DNA of 64,000 nt from Moringa oleifera (GCA_021397835.1 JAJFZO010000609.1:2392501-2456500), one strand, 5' to 3'. Positions 37,130-49,309 are shown, counted from the stretch's first letter. Made by a program: numbers and translations. Notes: generated by a model from the letters alone, not told the origin.

Positions 37130-38335
37130 TAAAAGGTACATCGATCCTCCCTTACCATCCCACAAACTTGGAGTAAAGTTTTGGTTGATAAAGCTCCATG
37201 CACTAAGTGTTAAGCAAACCTCCCAAATGAAGCTTCATTGTTTATTTTTGGACTCTACATCAAGTACTTTCTTGTTAAAGATGGAGAGGGCCGTGTAATA
37301 TTCTGATCGTATTGTATGCTTGTTATTGAACTTCCCTAACCAAATTTGTCTATCTGACATAGGCGTCGAACTAAGTAGGATAGCCATGATAGCCTTAATC
37401 ACTTCATCACTGAGGAGTTCTTTAATAGAAGCACTGATCCATTATCTGATAATAGAATTAATGAGAGCTTAAACTTGCATAGGGCTTGACAGGTTACTAG
37501 AACCTAAAGGACCTCTTAATGTCGTATTTCCCAAGATCCAACAGCCTTTCAAGACATTCAACTGTGCACCATCACCGATTCTTCACCTCAAACCTTTAAG
37601 AATCATATCTCTGCCCTAAATAAACTCACTTAACCATAAGATCTTTATTGTTTCATCAGCATCACATTCAAATGTTGTGTTAAGGACTTAATAGTAGACA
37701 AAGTTTGTCGTCTGGAGTAATTACCACCATTGCTTTACTAAGAAGGCCATATTAAAAGCTTCAATGTCTCGAAAGCCTATATTTTCATCCCCATTAGATA
37801 AATAGAGCTTATCTTATGATTTTTAATGGATTTTCCTTGAGGATCCTTTACAACCCTACCAAAAATCAGCCATCATCATGTTTAACTCCTAAGTGAAGCA
37901 TCGAGGGAATAGGAAATAACTTTTAATATATCTTGGTATGGCTTGTGCTATTGCTTGAATAAAGATGCCTCTACCAACTTAACATAAACGCTGCCTATGC
38001 CATGTTTTTAGTTTTGACTTGAGACTACTTATTAGGTTAGCACGCTTCTTTTTTCATGAGTGTCCTACGATCATAGGAATGCCGAGGTAAGAATCACACA
38101 TTAAGGTGCTTTGGACTTTTAAGATGGAATTGAAGGCCTTCAAGAACCTCCTCTTTTACACTGGTACATTAAGATTGATAAAGATGTAGAATTTCTCCAT
38201 ATTCACTTGTTGGTAAGAGCTCAGTTCATACTGCCGAAGGATATCTAATATCTACTTACATTCCTCCTTATAGGCTTTGAAGGCATCATTATTGAATTCA
38301 CCCAACTTAATAGTCCCAATTTTGTTTTGGGAACG
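37130..38335 (-). pseudogene. LINE ORF2 C-terminal region relic
   Basis: Broken frames give YLGIPMIVGHS (near 38070), RGIFIQAIAQAIPRYIKSYF (near 37920-37980), ELNMMMADFW (near 37870), GFRDIEAFNMAFLVKQWW (near 37730-37780), and RQIWLGKFNNKHTIRSEYYT (near 37290-37350). This is the sequence of motifs after the RT domain in plant LINEs, up to the zinc-binding (zf-RVT) region. Many stops are present and no function remains. Confidence 0.65.
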
Positions 38336-38580
38336 TCCAGTGCCAAAGTCACTGAATGGATAAGTCGCCAATCCCTTAAACGGACTATGTAATGTACTTT
38401 ATCTGCTGGGTTACGGGGGGGCATTTTACCAGAGGTTTATACTGTATCAATCAACCCTTTTGTGATTCCTGTTGAAGCATATACTGGGGGGGGGGGGGCG
38501 CAGGGCGGAAAATTTCAAAGCGGACTTCCCATTCATTAGATAGAGAAATAGAAGATCGCCAAGATTTTATGATCCGCTGC
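38335..38580. other. unidentified insert with a 13-G run inside the LINE
   Basis: LINE similarity breaks at about 38580 and resumes below 38335. The roughly 240 bp between are much richer in G+C than the surroundings and contain G7 (near 38414) and G13 (38486-38498). On the plus strand a frame reads YTVSINPFVIPVEA before the G run, so it may derive from a coding sequence, perhaps an organellar one, but I cannot name it. Confidence 0.4.
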
Positions 38581-38599
38581 CGAACTTATTCTAATTCAA

Positions 38600-39672
38600 T
38601 GAGCATTTCAATATTATGCCTTGATGATGACTCAAACCTTCACGCTCTTTAGCACGAGGATAGAGAATCATTTATAAAAAGTAGGTGAGAGACTTATGGC
38701 CAATTCTTGGCAACAACTATGCCTTAGATAGTCCGATTACCTTCGATCTTAGGAAGCAAAATGGATAGGCCCTCTGCATAAATCAAGAACAAGTATGGGG
38801 AGAGTGGGTCACCTTGCCGAGGACCCCTCCTTAGTGTAATCAATCCATAGACTATCATATTAGTTAGAATAATATAAGTAACTAAGCTTATGCACTACAT
38901 GATTAAATGGATAAAGTGCTCCATTTTTTGCTTCATAGCTTGTAAAATGTCTCACTTAATTCAATCATATGCTTTAGATATATCCAGCTTCAATGCAATG
39001 TAACCTTCCTTACCTCATTTTTCAAATGTTATCATATGGATAGTTTCGTAAACCACTAGCACATTTTCATGGATTTAGCACTTTTGAAGGAAAGTGAAAT
39101 AGTAAAGACTGATCATTGATGGAAAAATCTCCTTAATTTTATTTGATAGAACCTTTGATATTAATTTATACATGATGTTATAGAGATTGATAGGTTTATA
39201 GTCCTTCGTGGAGCTAGGAAGTTTAATCTTTAGGGATAAGCACTATATGAGTGTTATTTATGGTTATTAAGGAATGTTCGCTATTTAAGAAGCTGCACAT
39301 AAAGTTTAAGACATCAAGACCTATGGTTCCCTAATATTTTTGGAGGAAGAATACATTCGTCACATTTAGGCTTGGAGTTTTCACTCGTGTTATTTCATTT
39401 ATAGCTCTATTTACTTTTGACCTTGTGTAATTGTTTACTAAGTAATTAATCTGTGATAGGGATAACAAACCAAGTACTGATTGACAGACCTCGTGTATGT
39501 TTAGTGAGCTTAATGAAAAGAAGAATGCCCAAAAGTCCTCTAAGAAGATAATGGCAATCTCCCATTCAGTGGCTTTCCAGTTTCCATGACTCTCCTTCAA
39601 GTTGAAAATCTTGTTCATTTGTCGATGCAAGGATGCCTTGGAGTGGAAAACTATAGTATTTTGATCCCTCAC
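38600..39672 (-). pseudogene. LINE reverse transcriptase relic
   Basis: The open stretch 39331-39672 carries the region before RT (RDQNTIVFHSKASLHRQMNK, later NVTNVFFLQKYW). In following frames: TIGLDVLNFMCSFLN, LIPKIKLPSSTKDYKPINL (near 39200), SKVLSNKIKEIFP, GYIALKLDISKAYDR (near 38970), and RRGPRQGDPLSPYLFLIYAE (near 38780). The catalytic motif, normally F-A-D-D, reads LLFINDSL near 38660, so one catalytic aspartate has changed to Asn and the other remains. Stops also interrupt. RT would copy element RNA at the nicked target. Confidence 0.8.
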
Positions 39673-39949
39673 TATTAACCAACTAATTCAAGCTCATTGC
39701 TACCATAGAATTTCTTTTTTATGCAATAAGTCATTGAGCTTGGTTTTACAGTTAATCATCCTTTCAATGACATCTCCTTCTTGCGGTTCATTTAGCATGA
39801 AGCCTAACTCCCTTCAGAGTTGTTTGATTTTTTCAGGGATATCTCTAACAATGTAGTGGTTCCAATTGGCCAAAGCCTTTTAGTAGGATTTGATATGCTA
39901 GTCGAGATGTTTAATGCTAGTATGATGTAGTAGAGTCCTCCACCTAGCT

Positions 39950-40540
39950 TGGATGACCTATTCATAATCTAGTTGAAAAGCCCACATGTTTCTAAATTTG
40001 AACTTCATCCACCTATAATTCGAATGTTCATGGGAGATGTTCACTAATATTGGAAGATAGTCAAAGGAAGTCATTAAAATATGCGTCTCTAAACAGTATG
40101 CATACCTCATCATCCACGCCTCGTTGGTCATACTTTTATCCAGCCTCTCTAGGATCATTGTAGTTTCGTGGCCTCCGAATCAAGTAAACCTGGTGCTCGA
40201 GATAGGAAGTTCACGTAAGTTGCAATTATCAATAGCTTGAGCAAAGTTTTCCATTTGTCTAACATGTTTGTCCCTTCGTCCTTTCTTCTCATCCACTAAT
40301 ATGATTTCATTAAGGTCACTAAGATATAGCTATGGTAGAGAAGCTTGGTTTTATAGGTGTCTAAACAATGACTAGGACGTAGATTCTGTTAGGCCATAGG
40401 GTGTCCACAGAAGCCTGCTAAGCACCATTGCTCTTGACTTATAGGATCTATAATTTGGGAATCAATATGGTGTTAGGAACAAAAGAGGATGGTGATCAAA
40501 AGTCCAACTTTCCAAAGGAGAGCCAAGACGCAACTTTTAC
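39950..40540 (-). pseudogene. LINE endonuclease domain relic, C-terminal half
   Basis: Blocks: LYLSDLNEIILVDEKKGRRD (near 40280-40330; intact relatives have GDFNEI), MENFAQAIDNCNLRELPI, STRFTWFGGHE, ILERLDKSMTNEAWMM, and SFDYLPILVNI (relatives have SDHNPI). The catalytic Asp and His of the GDFNE and SDH motifs are altered (S-D-L-N-E; SFDYLP). The N-terminal half is absent: a repeat block begins directly upstream at about 40553. Confidence 0.72.
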
Positions 40541-40552
40541 CTATACTCCACA

Positions 40553-40970
40553 GTTAATATATAATTGGGTCTAAAAAAACAGAATTGACCTACTTAATTA
40601 GGCCAAATATTAAATTACATCTAAAAATAAATAAAACTCAACAAATAGTTAGACTTAATAATTATTTGACTCAGATAATTAATTGGACCTAAAATTTTAA
40701 TTGTGTTTTAGAATTAGTTGAGTCTTATAAAAAATTCGGTTTAATTTACAATTAAGCTTCAGATATAGTCACGCAAAAGATATAATTAAGCCTATTAATT
40801 AGATCAAATTAATTAAGCTAATGTGCATGAGCTTAAGAAATAATTTAACATATATTTGGGCCTAATAAATAACATGGCCTAAGATATATAATCAGACCTA
40901 AAATCAATTAGGATTCTGATTTCATTAAATCTAAAAAATTAGACATAAATTAGACCTCGACAATTCTAAG
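40553..40970. repeat. block of degenerate TAATTRGRCCTAA repeats inside the LINE
   Basis: Same repeat language as the large array at 42.78-47.3 kb: AATTGGGTCTAA, AATTAGGCC, AATTGGACCTAAAA. Segment 40741-40920 matches 43029-43207 at about 85% by eye, including the non-periodic words GTGCATGAGC and CAATTAGGATTCTGAT. The block sits between LINE ORF1 and the remaining half of the endonuclease. Confidence 0.75.
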
Positions 40971-40979
40971 CCATGTAAG

Positions 40980-42060
40980 TCGTGGCTATCGGCGGGGCTG
41001 GGAACTGCTAGCCTTTGCCTCTAAAAGATTAATGGATTATAAGCCATCCTTTACCCATAATCTTTTTGGGTTAGGTGATTTAGGTAAGATGGTTTTCTCC
41101 TACCCATACCAGTTTGAATGAGCACCAAGGTCCTTTAGATAGCTTGCATCATGAGAAAAAGCCTTTGATCTTGCAAATCTTTTCCATTTAGATGCTGTTG
41201 TTGGTTTAGGAGTGTAGGTTAGAGGAACAATGTCTATAAAGATTGTATAAGATGCATGAAGGGTTTTTCACGTACATCACCAATATAGACCTTTTATTTG
41301 CATGGATTTGCTCCCCTTGCCCCTTTCGCATTGCACCAAAGGGCCCATTTCTAAGACACCATCCAGACTATCCCAAGAAAGACAAGTTGAGGGTGCTACC
41401 ATGATGGTTATGGTTAGCATTACTTTAGCATGGAGATTGGTCAAAACATTGCCCATTCCTTTCCTAGCTTCACCCATTCGAGCAAAACTAAGAATTTTCG
41501 CTTGGAGCCAGGGCTCACAGCTCTTAGAATAGTCATTGTTAGCTTTTCTTTGAATGGTCGCTTAAGTACAATCTAATTCTTGATGTTCTAAGCTTTTACA
41601 AGTATAATACAAATCCAAAAGTCGCTCATTCTTAAGAAAAATTGCTTTTGTATGATCTCCTGGTAAAACAATACGATAACATTTACGTAAAGATTTCTTG
41701 ATATTGATAAAAACCCTAACTCTCAACCACCTTCCGAAGGTAGTTTTGTCCTCGGTCATGTCAATCTCTTGCACATAATCGATAGACTCACCAATAACAG
41801 TTTCGACAATGGAGTTCATGTCATCTATTGATAACCCATGTATTTGAATTTGAAAAGGACACGACGACAAAGAGATCTGATCAAAGGATGAATGGCCATG
41901 ACTAGCAGAGACTTGTTAACGATCAAGATTGGCAAAGAAGCACCTGATCTTTATTAGTATGATTGCCAAACTTGAATAAACATAATCTATCTTGGGGAAG
42001 AAAACTCTGACCAGACATAAGCCCTCAGAGAGCTTGTTATGTATCGAATAAAGTAATAGT
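40980..42060 (-). pseudogene. LINE ORF1 relic (DUF4283-like with cysteine knuckle)
   Basis: The open minus-strand stretch 41562-41870 reads PFQIQIHGLSIDDMNSIVET, GESIDYVQEID, FGRWLRVRVFINIKKSLRK and ERLLDLYYTCKSLEHQELDC. This is the plant LINE ORF1 layout: an RNA-binding fold (PFWIQIHGLP type) followed by a C..C....H....C zinc knuckle. The first knuckle Cys is replaced by Tyr (YYTCKSLEHQELDC), so the knuckle is damaged. A poorly conserved low-complexity C-terminal part extends to about 41000. The start is not fixed. Confidence 0.7.
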
Positions 42061-42485
42061 TAGACTTCAACAAAATAACATTCATTTTTTGAAAAAATAA
42101 CTTCATAAATATATATAATTAAAAAATAGTAAAACTAATATTTATTTGACAAGGGAAAAATTATATTGTAATTGCTACAATTACATTTGATTAACAAAAT
42201 ATAATAATTAGTTACTAAAATTAAGAATATTAAAATAAGTATGATATGATAATTAGAGTAATGTGTACATGTTATTAATGGGCAAGTTTGTAAAATGCAT
42301 TTTATACATCTTATTCTTAGAAATTAATATTTTCGGTTGTGAGGTTCCAAAATAAAATCATAACATTGACATGAAGACATTTCATACACCTTATTCTTAA
42401 AAAAGTGAAATATTTGATAATTTAATAGAATAATAAAGTACATGTGTGACGCCCACTGCAGTTTCATAATGCTTGAAGCCTATTG

Positions 42486-42566
42486 GAGATTAAGGCCTAT
42501 TAAGGTCCAATGAAAATTGAGGCCTATTAAGGTCCAATGAAGATTAAGACCCATTACAGCCCAATG
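42486..42566. repeat. 27-bp tandem repeat, three copies
   Basis: AGGCCTATTAAGGTCCAATGAA-like units start near 42493, 42520 and 42547; the third is diverged (AGACCCATTACAGCCCAATGA). The words AGGCCTA and GGTCCAAT resemble the nearby large array. Confidence 0.8.
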
Positions 42567-42655
42567 ACAGATTATGCCTAACACAGAAAAAGCTTTTCCT
42601 TTCCTCTCTATCGCACTCACAAACTCTAAAAGGGCACTGATCATGCAATTTTCTA

Positions 42656-42680
42656 TCTCTCTCTCTCTCTCTCTCTCTCT
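42656..42680. repeat. (CT)n microsatellite
   Basis: 25 bp of alternating C and T. Confidence 0.85.
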
Positions 42681-42779
42681 ACGGTAGCTTTGCCGATGTG
42701 ATTCACTCACAAAGACGATGCACCTCTGCATTAAAAAACAAATTTATCTTGTTTTTATCTTTTTCCAACAAAATGGAAA

Positions 42780-45700
42780 TCCTAAATAACATAATTAGGC
42801 CTAACTCAAACTAGGTCCAATTATTTTTTGGGTTCATGCATGATACAGTAATTAATTATTAGGCCCAATAAATATTAGACTCAATTATTTATTTGATAAA
42901 ATTATATCTTGGTCATTAGCATCTAGGCCCAATGAACCTGATTATCGTGATTGCTCAGGATACCCTTTTTCAGCTTCTAGTTAGCTTTTAGAATCTATTT
43001 CTTAGTTCAAGGTCCCTCTTACTAATATTTAATTTATAATTAAGCCTAAGACATAGTCAAGCTAAAGATACAATTAGGCCTATTAATTGGATCGAATTAA
43101 TTAGACTAACCTGCATGAGCTCGAGAAATAATTTGATGTATATTTGGACCTAATAAATAATATGGTCTAAGATATATAATTAGACCTAAAATCAATTGGG
43201 CTTCTGATAATAATCAGGCCTATAGTATAATGGACCAAATGTAATTAGATTTGAGATATAACTAATCCTAATAATTAATTAGACTTGACATTTATTTGGT
43301 CTAATAATTGATTGGGCATATTATGCATGAACTTAGGAAAAGATTGGGCTTGAAAACAAATTGGACCTAATGTATGTTAATTAGGCTTAAAAATCAATTA
43401 TGCATAGTGTGCATGAACCCAACTAATAATTGTGCCAAGGAATGAATTAGGTTTAATACATAATTGGGACTAATAAATATTTTAGGTTAATATATAATTT
43501 GACCTAAGAATGAATATTTGCCTAATAAACAACTAGATGTAAAATATAGTTGTCCAACAATTGGGCTTAGGATAATAATTGGACCTAGTATACATTAGTC
43601 TAACAAATAAGTGGACCTAGGAATGACTTGAGCCTGGACATAATTAAAACTGAAATTAAAATTTTACTAAAGATATAATTGTGTTTTACAAATAATTGAG
43701 CTTAATAAATAATTAATTGAACCTAATAAATAATTAGGCTTAATCTATGATTAGATCTAAAAATGAAATGGGTTCACTAAATAATTGGGTGTAAGATTTA
43801 ATTGTGTCTAATAATAAATTTGACCTAATAATTAATTAGACCAAACAATTAAGTGGCTCATATACTTAATTGGGTACAAGATTTAATTATTCATAAGATT
43901 TAATTAGATTTCATAAAAAATTGAACCTAATATATAATTGATCGTAACAAATAGTTAGGCTTAGTATATAACTGGGGGCAAGAACTAAATGGGACTAATA
44001 CTTATTTAGACCTAAAATATAATTAAGTGCAATATTTATTTGAATTTAAGATGTAATTATCTCCAATAATTAATTGGGCCTAAGATTTAATTGTATCTAA
44101 AATTTAATTGGATCTCATAAAAAATTAAGCCTAACATATAATTGATTCTAATAAATAGTAAGGCTTAGTATATAATTGGGTGCAAAATGCAAATGGGCTA
44201 AATACATAATTAGGCTTAAAATATTATTGAACTTAATAATTATTTAGATTTGACATATAATTACGTCCAATAATTAATTGGACCTAGTGTGCATGAGCTT
44301 AGCAAATAATTGGATTTAGGAATTAAGACATAGTTGGATCCAAGTTATAATTCGAGTTAGGATATAATTAGGTCTTATAAAAAATTGGATCTAATAGATA
44401 ATTAAGCTTAATAAATAAATAAGACAACCTAAGTTGTGATTGAGTTTATTATGTATGAAAACAAAAACTAATTCAACCTAGTAACATATTGAGCCTAACT
44501 TATATTAATTATGCCATAAAAATAATTGAACCTAATATGTAATTTGAGACTAACAGTTAATTGGATTAAACAATTCATTATGCTAAATAATTAATTGATT
44601 CTGAAATTTGATTGGGCCCAATAAAAAATTGGTTTAATATATACTTGGGCCTAATAACAAAATTGGCTTAATAAATAATTGAACCTAATGTGTAATTGAG
44701 CTTGACAATTAATTGACCTAACAATTAATTGGGCCAAAAATTGAATTTAATAAAAAATTAAGCTTAAGATTTATTTTAGCTTAATAAATAATTAAACATA
44801 ACATTCAATTACGCATTACAATGAATTTGGCCTAATAATTAATTGGAATTAAGATTTAATTAGGCCTAAAGGTTAGTTTGGACGTAAGATTTAATTGGAC
44901 CTAAAAAAAATTAGACTTAATAAGTAGTTAGATATAATAAATAATTATAGTTAATTTATAATTAGTCTAAGCTAATAAAACTAATAAATAATTAGGCATT
45001 AATTATGACATAACCTAGGAAATAACTAGACTTGAAATTAATTGGGCCTTAGATTTAGTTAGACCTAAAACATTAAGCATATACTATAATTAGGCCTTAT
45101 ATATAACTAGGCTTATGATATAATAGACCAAATATAATTAATTGGACTTGAGATATAATTGGCTTTATAAATAATTTAACCTAATACATAATTTTAACTA
45201 GCTCCAAAATATAATTGGACCTAATAATTAATTAGACTTAACATTTATTAAGTTTAGTAACTAATTGGGTATATCATGCATGAACCCAAGAGATATTTAG
45301 GCTTATAAGCAAATTGGATCTAACATATATTAATTAGGCCTACGTATTAAGTTGACATAAAGAATAATTGGCCTAATATGTAATCAATCCTAATAATTAA
45401 TTAGACTTAACAATTCATTAGGCCTAACAACTTATTAGGTTTAATAATTAATTAAGTTTAAAATTTAATTAGGCTTAATAAAAAATTTAGCTTAACATTA
45501 AATGGGTTAATTAAATAATCAGATATAATATGCAAATGGGTTAGATAATGAAATAGACCTAATAAATAATTAGTCATAACAATTAATTAGACTTAATAAT
45601 TAATTAGGCCTAAGATTTAATTGGAACTAACAAAAATTTTAGTTTAATATATAATTGATAGTAAAAAATAATTGAGCTTAATATACAATTGAGGCTAAGA

Positions 45701-47300
45701 ACCAAATGGCTATAATGCATAACTAAGCCAAAAGTATAGAGTTGAGATATAATTGAGTCAAATGGCCCAATAAGAAGTTGGACCTAGCGTGTATGAGCCT
45801 AATAAATAATTAGACCTATTAACAAATTGGGACTAAAATATAATTGAACCTAAATTATAATTAAACTTAAGATTAATTAGACCATAGATAATTAGGTTGA
45901 ATGATAAATAATAATGTATAAGATATCATTAGGTCCATAGTACATGAAATTCATAAGCATCTTAGCCTAGAAACAAGTTGAACCTAAGGTATATTAACTA
46001 AGCTTAAGAATTAATTAGGTCATAAAATAATTAGGCCAAATATGTAATTAAGCTTAATAATTAATTGAACCAAATAAATTAGTAGTGCTCAAAATTTAAT
46101 TAGATCTAATTAAAAATTAAGCTTAATATATAATGGGTCCTAAGAATGAAATGTGCCTAATAAACAATTGATCGTCTAATGTGTAATTGATCTTAAGAAT
46201 TAATTGGACTTAAAAATAACAATTCATTAAGCCAAATAATTAATTGAGCTTAAAATTTAATTAGGTTTTATAAAAAATTATATTTACTTTAACAAATAAT
46301 TGAACTTAATATATAATTAAGCATAAGACAATATTGAACTTAAGATGTAATTGAGATTGATAATTAATTAGACCTAGCGAATAATTTAGCCTAACAATTA
46401 TTTAACTTTAGTAATTAATTGGACATAATATTTAATTATACAAAATTAGTTAAGCCTAATATTTGATTGGACCAATAAAAAGTTGACTTCATATATAATT
46501 GGTCCTAATAAATAAGAGGGCCTAAAATATATTTGCCCAATAACTAACTAGATCTAGGATATAGTTGAGTCTAATGATTGATGACCTAACAATTAAATAG
46601 GCCAGCAATTAATTGACCTTAATAATTAATGAGGCCTAAAATTTAATTGTGACTAGGAATTAATTGGCTTAAGATTTTGATGAGCCCAATAAAAAAATAT
46701 GCTTAAAGATATAATTACGCCTAACAAAAATCAAGCTTAAAGACATAAGTAGGCTTAATAAAAATCAGGCTTAATCCATAATTGGTTTTAAAATTTAGTC
46801 CAAATATCAATTGGCTTTAACATATAATTAGACGTGGCATGCATGAACCTCATACATAATTGGACCTAAGAATGAATTAAGCATAAGATATAATTAGACC
46901 GAAATCAAAATGGAACTTAAGATATAAATGAGCATGATATTTAATTTGGTCAAAATTAATGTTAACAATTAATTAAACTTTGCAATTCATTGGCTAACAA
47001 ATGATTAGGCCTAAGATTTGATTAGATCAAAGAAAAATTTAGACTTGATATAGTTTGACTGAACAAAAACTAGTCTTAATATATCTTGAGATTAAAAACT
47101 AAATTAGCCTAATAAACAATTAAGCTTAAGATTTAATTGAATCTAACTAGTTGGATGTAATAGTTAATTTCCCTAACAATTGATTAAGTTTAAGATTTAA
47201 TTGTGCTTGGGACTAGTTTGGCTTAATATTTAATTGGACCTTATTAAAAACTAGGCTTAATATACAGTTAAACATTAAAAAAAAAATAAGTGAACTCCAA
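42780..47300. repeat. 4.5-kb degenerate repeat array, TAATTRGRCCTAA-type unit
   Basis: Hundreds of variants of AATTGGRCCTAATAA / AATTAGGCTTAA at spacings near 16-22 bp, without a perfect period. Larger composite units are marked by the recurring word TGCATGARC (near 43111, 43330, 43408, 44286, 45275, 45788, 46842). Base use is strongly biased: nearly all G/C falls in the GGRCC/GGCCT core. No ORF, TIR or LTR is seen. A related block lies at 40553-40970. An older satellite, or a transposon non-coding body made of repeats, would both fit. A stretch around 42950-43020 is not repeat-like. Confidence 0.75.
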
Positions 47301-47338
47301 AAATATTGCGATGAATAATTAGGCATAATAAATAAATT

Positions 47339-47413
47339 ATGTAGTTGTGGTTTCGACTCTCGCATACAATGATTTATTTCATTAATTTAGGTTGGCTTAA
47401 GTCAACTACATAA
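47339..47413. repeat. inverted repeat at the right end of the array
   Basis: TTATGTAGTTG at 47338-47348 is mirrored by CAACTACATAA at 47404-47414, enclosing about 55 bp of non-array sequence. It may mark the boundary of the array-bearing element. Confidence 0.55.
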
Positions 47414-47414
47414 A

Positions 47415-47680
47415 GAAAATATATTATTTTTTATATTTGTTTTTTGTTTTTGTTTGTTTTTTTTTGTGTATTTATACTTTATTTTATTTTGCTTTGATTG
47501 TCTATCTCTTTTTCGTTGTTATTCTCTATCTTCAATTATTTTTGTTTTTATTTTTCTATTCTTTGTTTTTGTCTATATTTTTTTAATCTCTATTCTTTTT
47601 CTTTGTTCTTTACTTTACGTTTTTGTGCATGATTTTTAATGATCTTTTATTCTTATTCTTTGTTATCTATTTTCTATGCT
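47415..47680. other. T-rich low-complexity stretch
   Basis: TTTTTGTTTTTG-like sequence. The long ORF in it (47454-47639) is Phe/Leu/Ser-rich and looks like a composition artefact. Confidence 0.6.
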
Positions 47681-47684
47681 TATT

Positions 47685-48480
47685 CACTAAAAGAAAGCAA
47701 CATAATTTTTACGAAAAATTTCAACAGAAATGATTTTTTTGGAAAAATTATCATTTTCTCATGGAATATTGTAACGAAAATAATTATTAGTGAGAGTTTT
47801 AAATTTTAAGGAAAATTCCAACAAAATATAACATTTAAAAGAGGGTTTAGGAATATTTTGTTGTAAATACCATGGGAAATTTGAAAAAAAATTATTTGTG
47901 ATTTATTTTTATTAAAAGATGAAGAATAATAAAATTTTTGAATGAAAAATAGTGTGAGAATCTTAATTGTGTATTTCCAACAGAAATGTTTTCGTAAAAA
48001 TAAGTTTCTTTTTGAAATTTTTTGATAACTTTTTTAAAAATAGATATTTTTCAAATCAGAATTTGTTGGAATGAAAATTATAAAATTCTCACAATATCTT
48101 CCATAAGAAAGTATGTATATAAAATATTAATTTTTTAAAATAAAATTAATATATGATATTTGAAAGAAATTCTTAAGCAAATAATCGAAAGAATATGTAT
48201 TCCCAATTCTTTCAGAATTTCTATAAGAATTTTGAAAAAGAATCACAATTTTCTTGTGGAATAATATGTAAGAATGGATAAAAATTTTTCGAATTCAAAA
48301 TATATAAATTATGTGAGAATTTTATTTTGAATTAAATTTTTTTACGGATAAGATTCTAATGGAATTTTTCTTAGAATTTGTGGATATTGAATTTAATTAT
48401 AATCTTCTTCACAATTGAAAGGAAAAATTAAAATGTTAAATTATTTTTAATAAAAATAAATGTTATGTGAAGATTAAAAA
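47685..48480. mobile_element. possible CACTA-type terminus with subterminal repeats, non-coding
   Basis: CACTAAAAGAAA at 47686 resembles the usual plant CACTA terminus CACTACAAGAAA. It is followed by repeated words such as TTTCAACAGAAATG (47727 and, as TTCCAACAGAAATG, 47976) and many GGAAAAATT / AATTTTTCC-type inverted words. I found no matching opposite end, and no coding part is present. Confidence 0.3.
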
Positions 48481-48562
48481 TTTTTGAAATTGTAATTTCA
48501 TAGTATCTTAGCATTGTAATTACAGGATACTTACATTATTAATTACATCTTCCTTGAAAATG

Positions 48563-48564
<2 letters not shown>

Positions 48565-48600
<36 letters not shown>
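48565..48600. repeat. (TA)18 microsatellite
   Basis: 36 bp of perfect TA. Confidence 0.9.
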
Positions 48601-48604
<4 letters not shown>

Positions 48605-49309
48605 AATGAGAAGGTTTGAACTATGTATAAAAATTATGCTTCATTTTAATAAGATGTAATTGCTATTTTAAATTCAAAATAAATTTTAAAATTAGTTTAA
48701 TAAAAAATAATAAATATTATAAAATAATATTTTTCATAATATGTATGCAATTGTTTATAAGTTAAGTTGTAAGAGATTAGCTATATATACATTTAATTGT
48801 TTTATCTAAGAGAATTGTGAACATGTGTTAGCACGTCTAGTAGATATGATTTAGATATTATTAATAAAAATATTTTATGCTATAAAGTAAGTTGTGAATT
48901 CGAATTATATAAATTAGATGTATAAGATAAGTGATATAAATGTTATTTGTGATATAAATTGGATGTATGAAGATCCTAACAGAATATTCCATGTGAATAT
49001 ATCATTGGAATAACATTAAAACGTTATATTCCAATGGTATTTATTGTTGGAATATTTTGTTAGAATTACAATATAAACAACGTCATTTTGCTAAAAATAT
49101 ATAAGATCTTGTGTTAGGAGAGTTAGGGTTTTCATCTTCACATATAACCACCTCTTCTTTCTTTGTAGCCATCTAAAGGTGAAGGGTGGGTTCTCCATCA
49201 TCATCTGACTAGATTTCTTTATCTAATGTTGTCTTCTTTCTCTATTTTTCTCTCTTTCTTTCTATTTCTCTATCTTTCTCTCTCTTTCAACATTGTATAT
49301 TGTCGAGAC

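Larger units (their letters stand above)
37000..42060 (-). mobile_element. degenerate LINE (L1-like non-LTR retrotransposon)
   Basis: Read on the minus strand from 42060 down: ORF1 RNA-binding region and cysteine knuckle, endonuclease C-terminal half, reverse transcriptase, and the 3' region after RT. This is the plant L1-type LINE order. It is interrupted twice, by a repeat block (about 40553-40970) that sits where the endonuclease N-terminal half should be, and by an unidentified insert (about 38335-38580) after the RT catalytic motif. No poly-A tail or target duplication was determined, so both ends are approximate. Confidence 0.75.

Noticed and set aside
42780..47300. CRISPR-like repeat array
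   Set aside because: Repeats are short, variable and not separated by unique spacers of constant size; plant nuclear context.
47454..47639. 61-codon Phe-rich ORF
   Set aside because: Product of a T-rich low-complexity tract.
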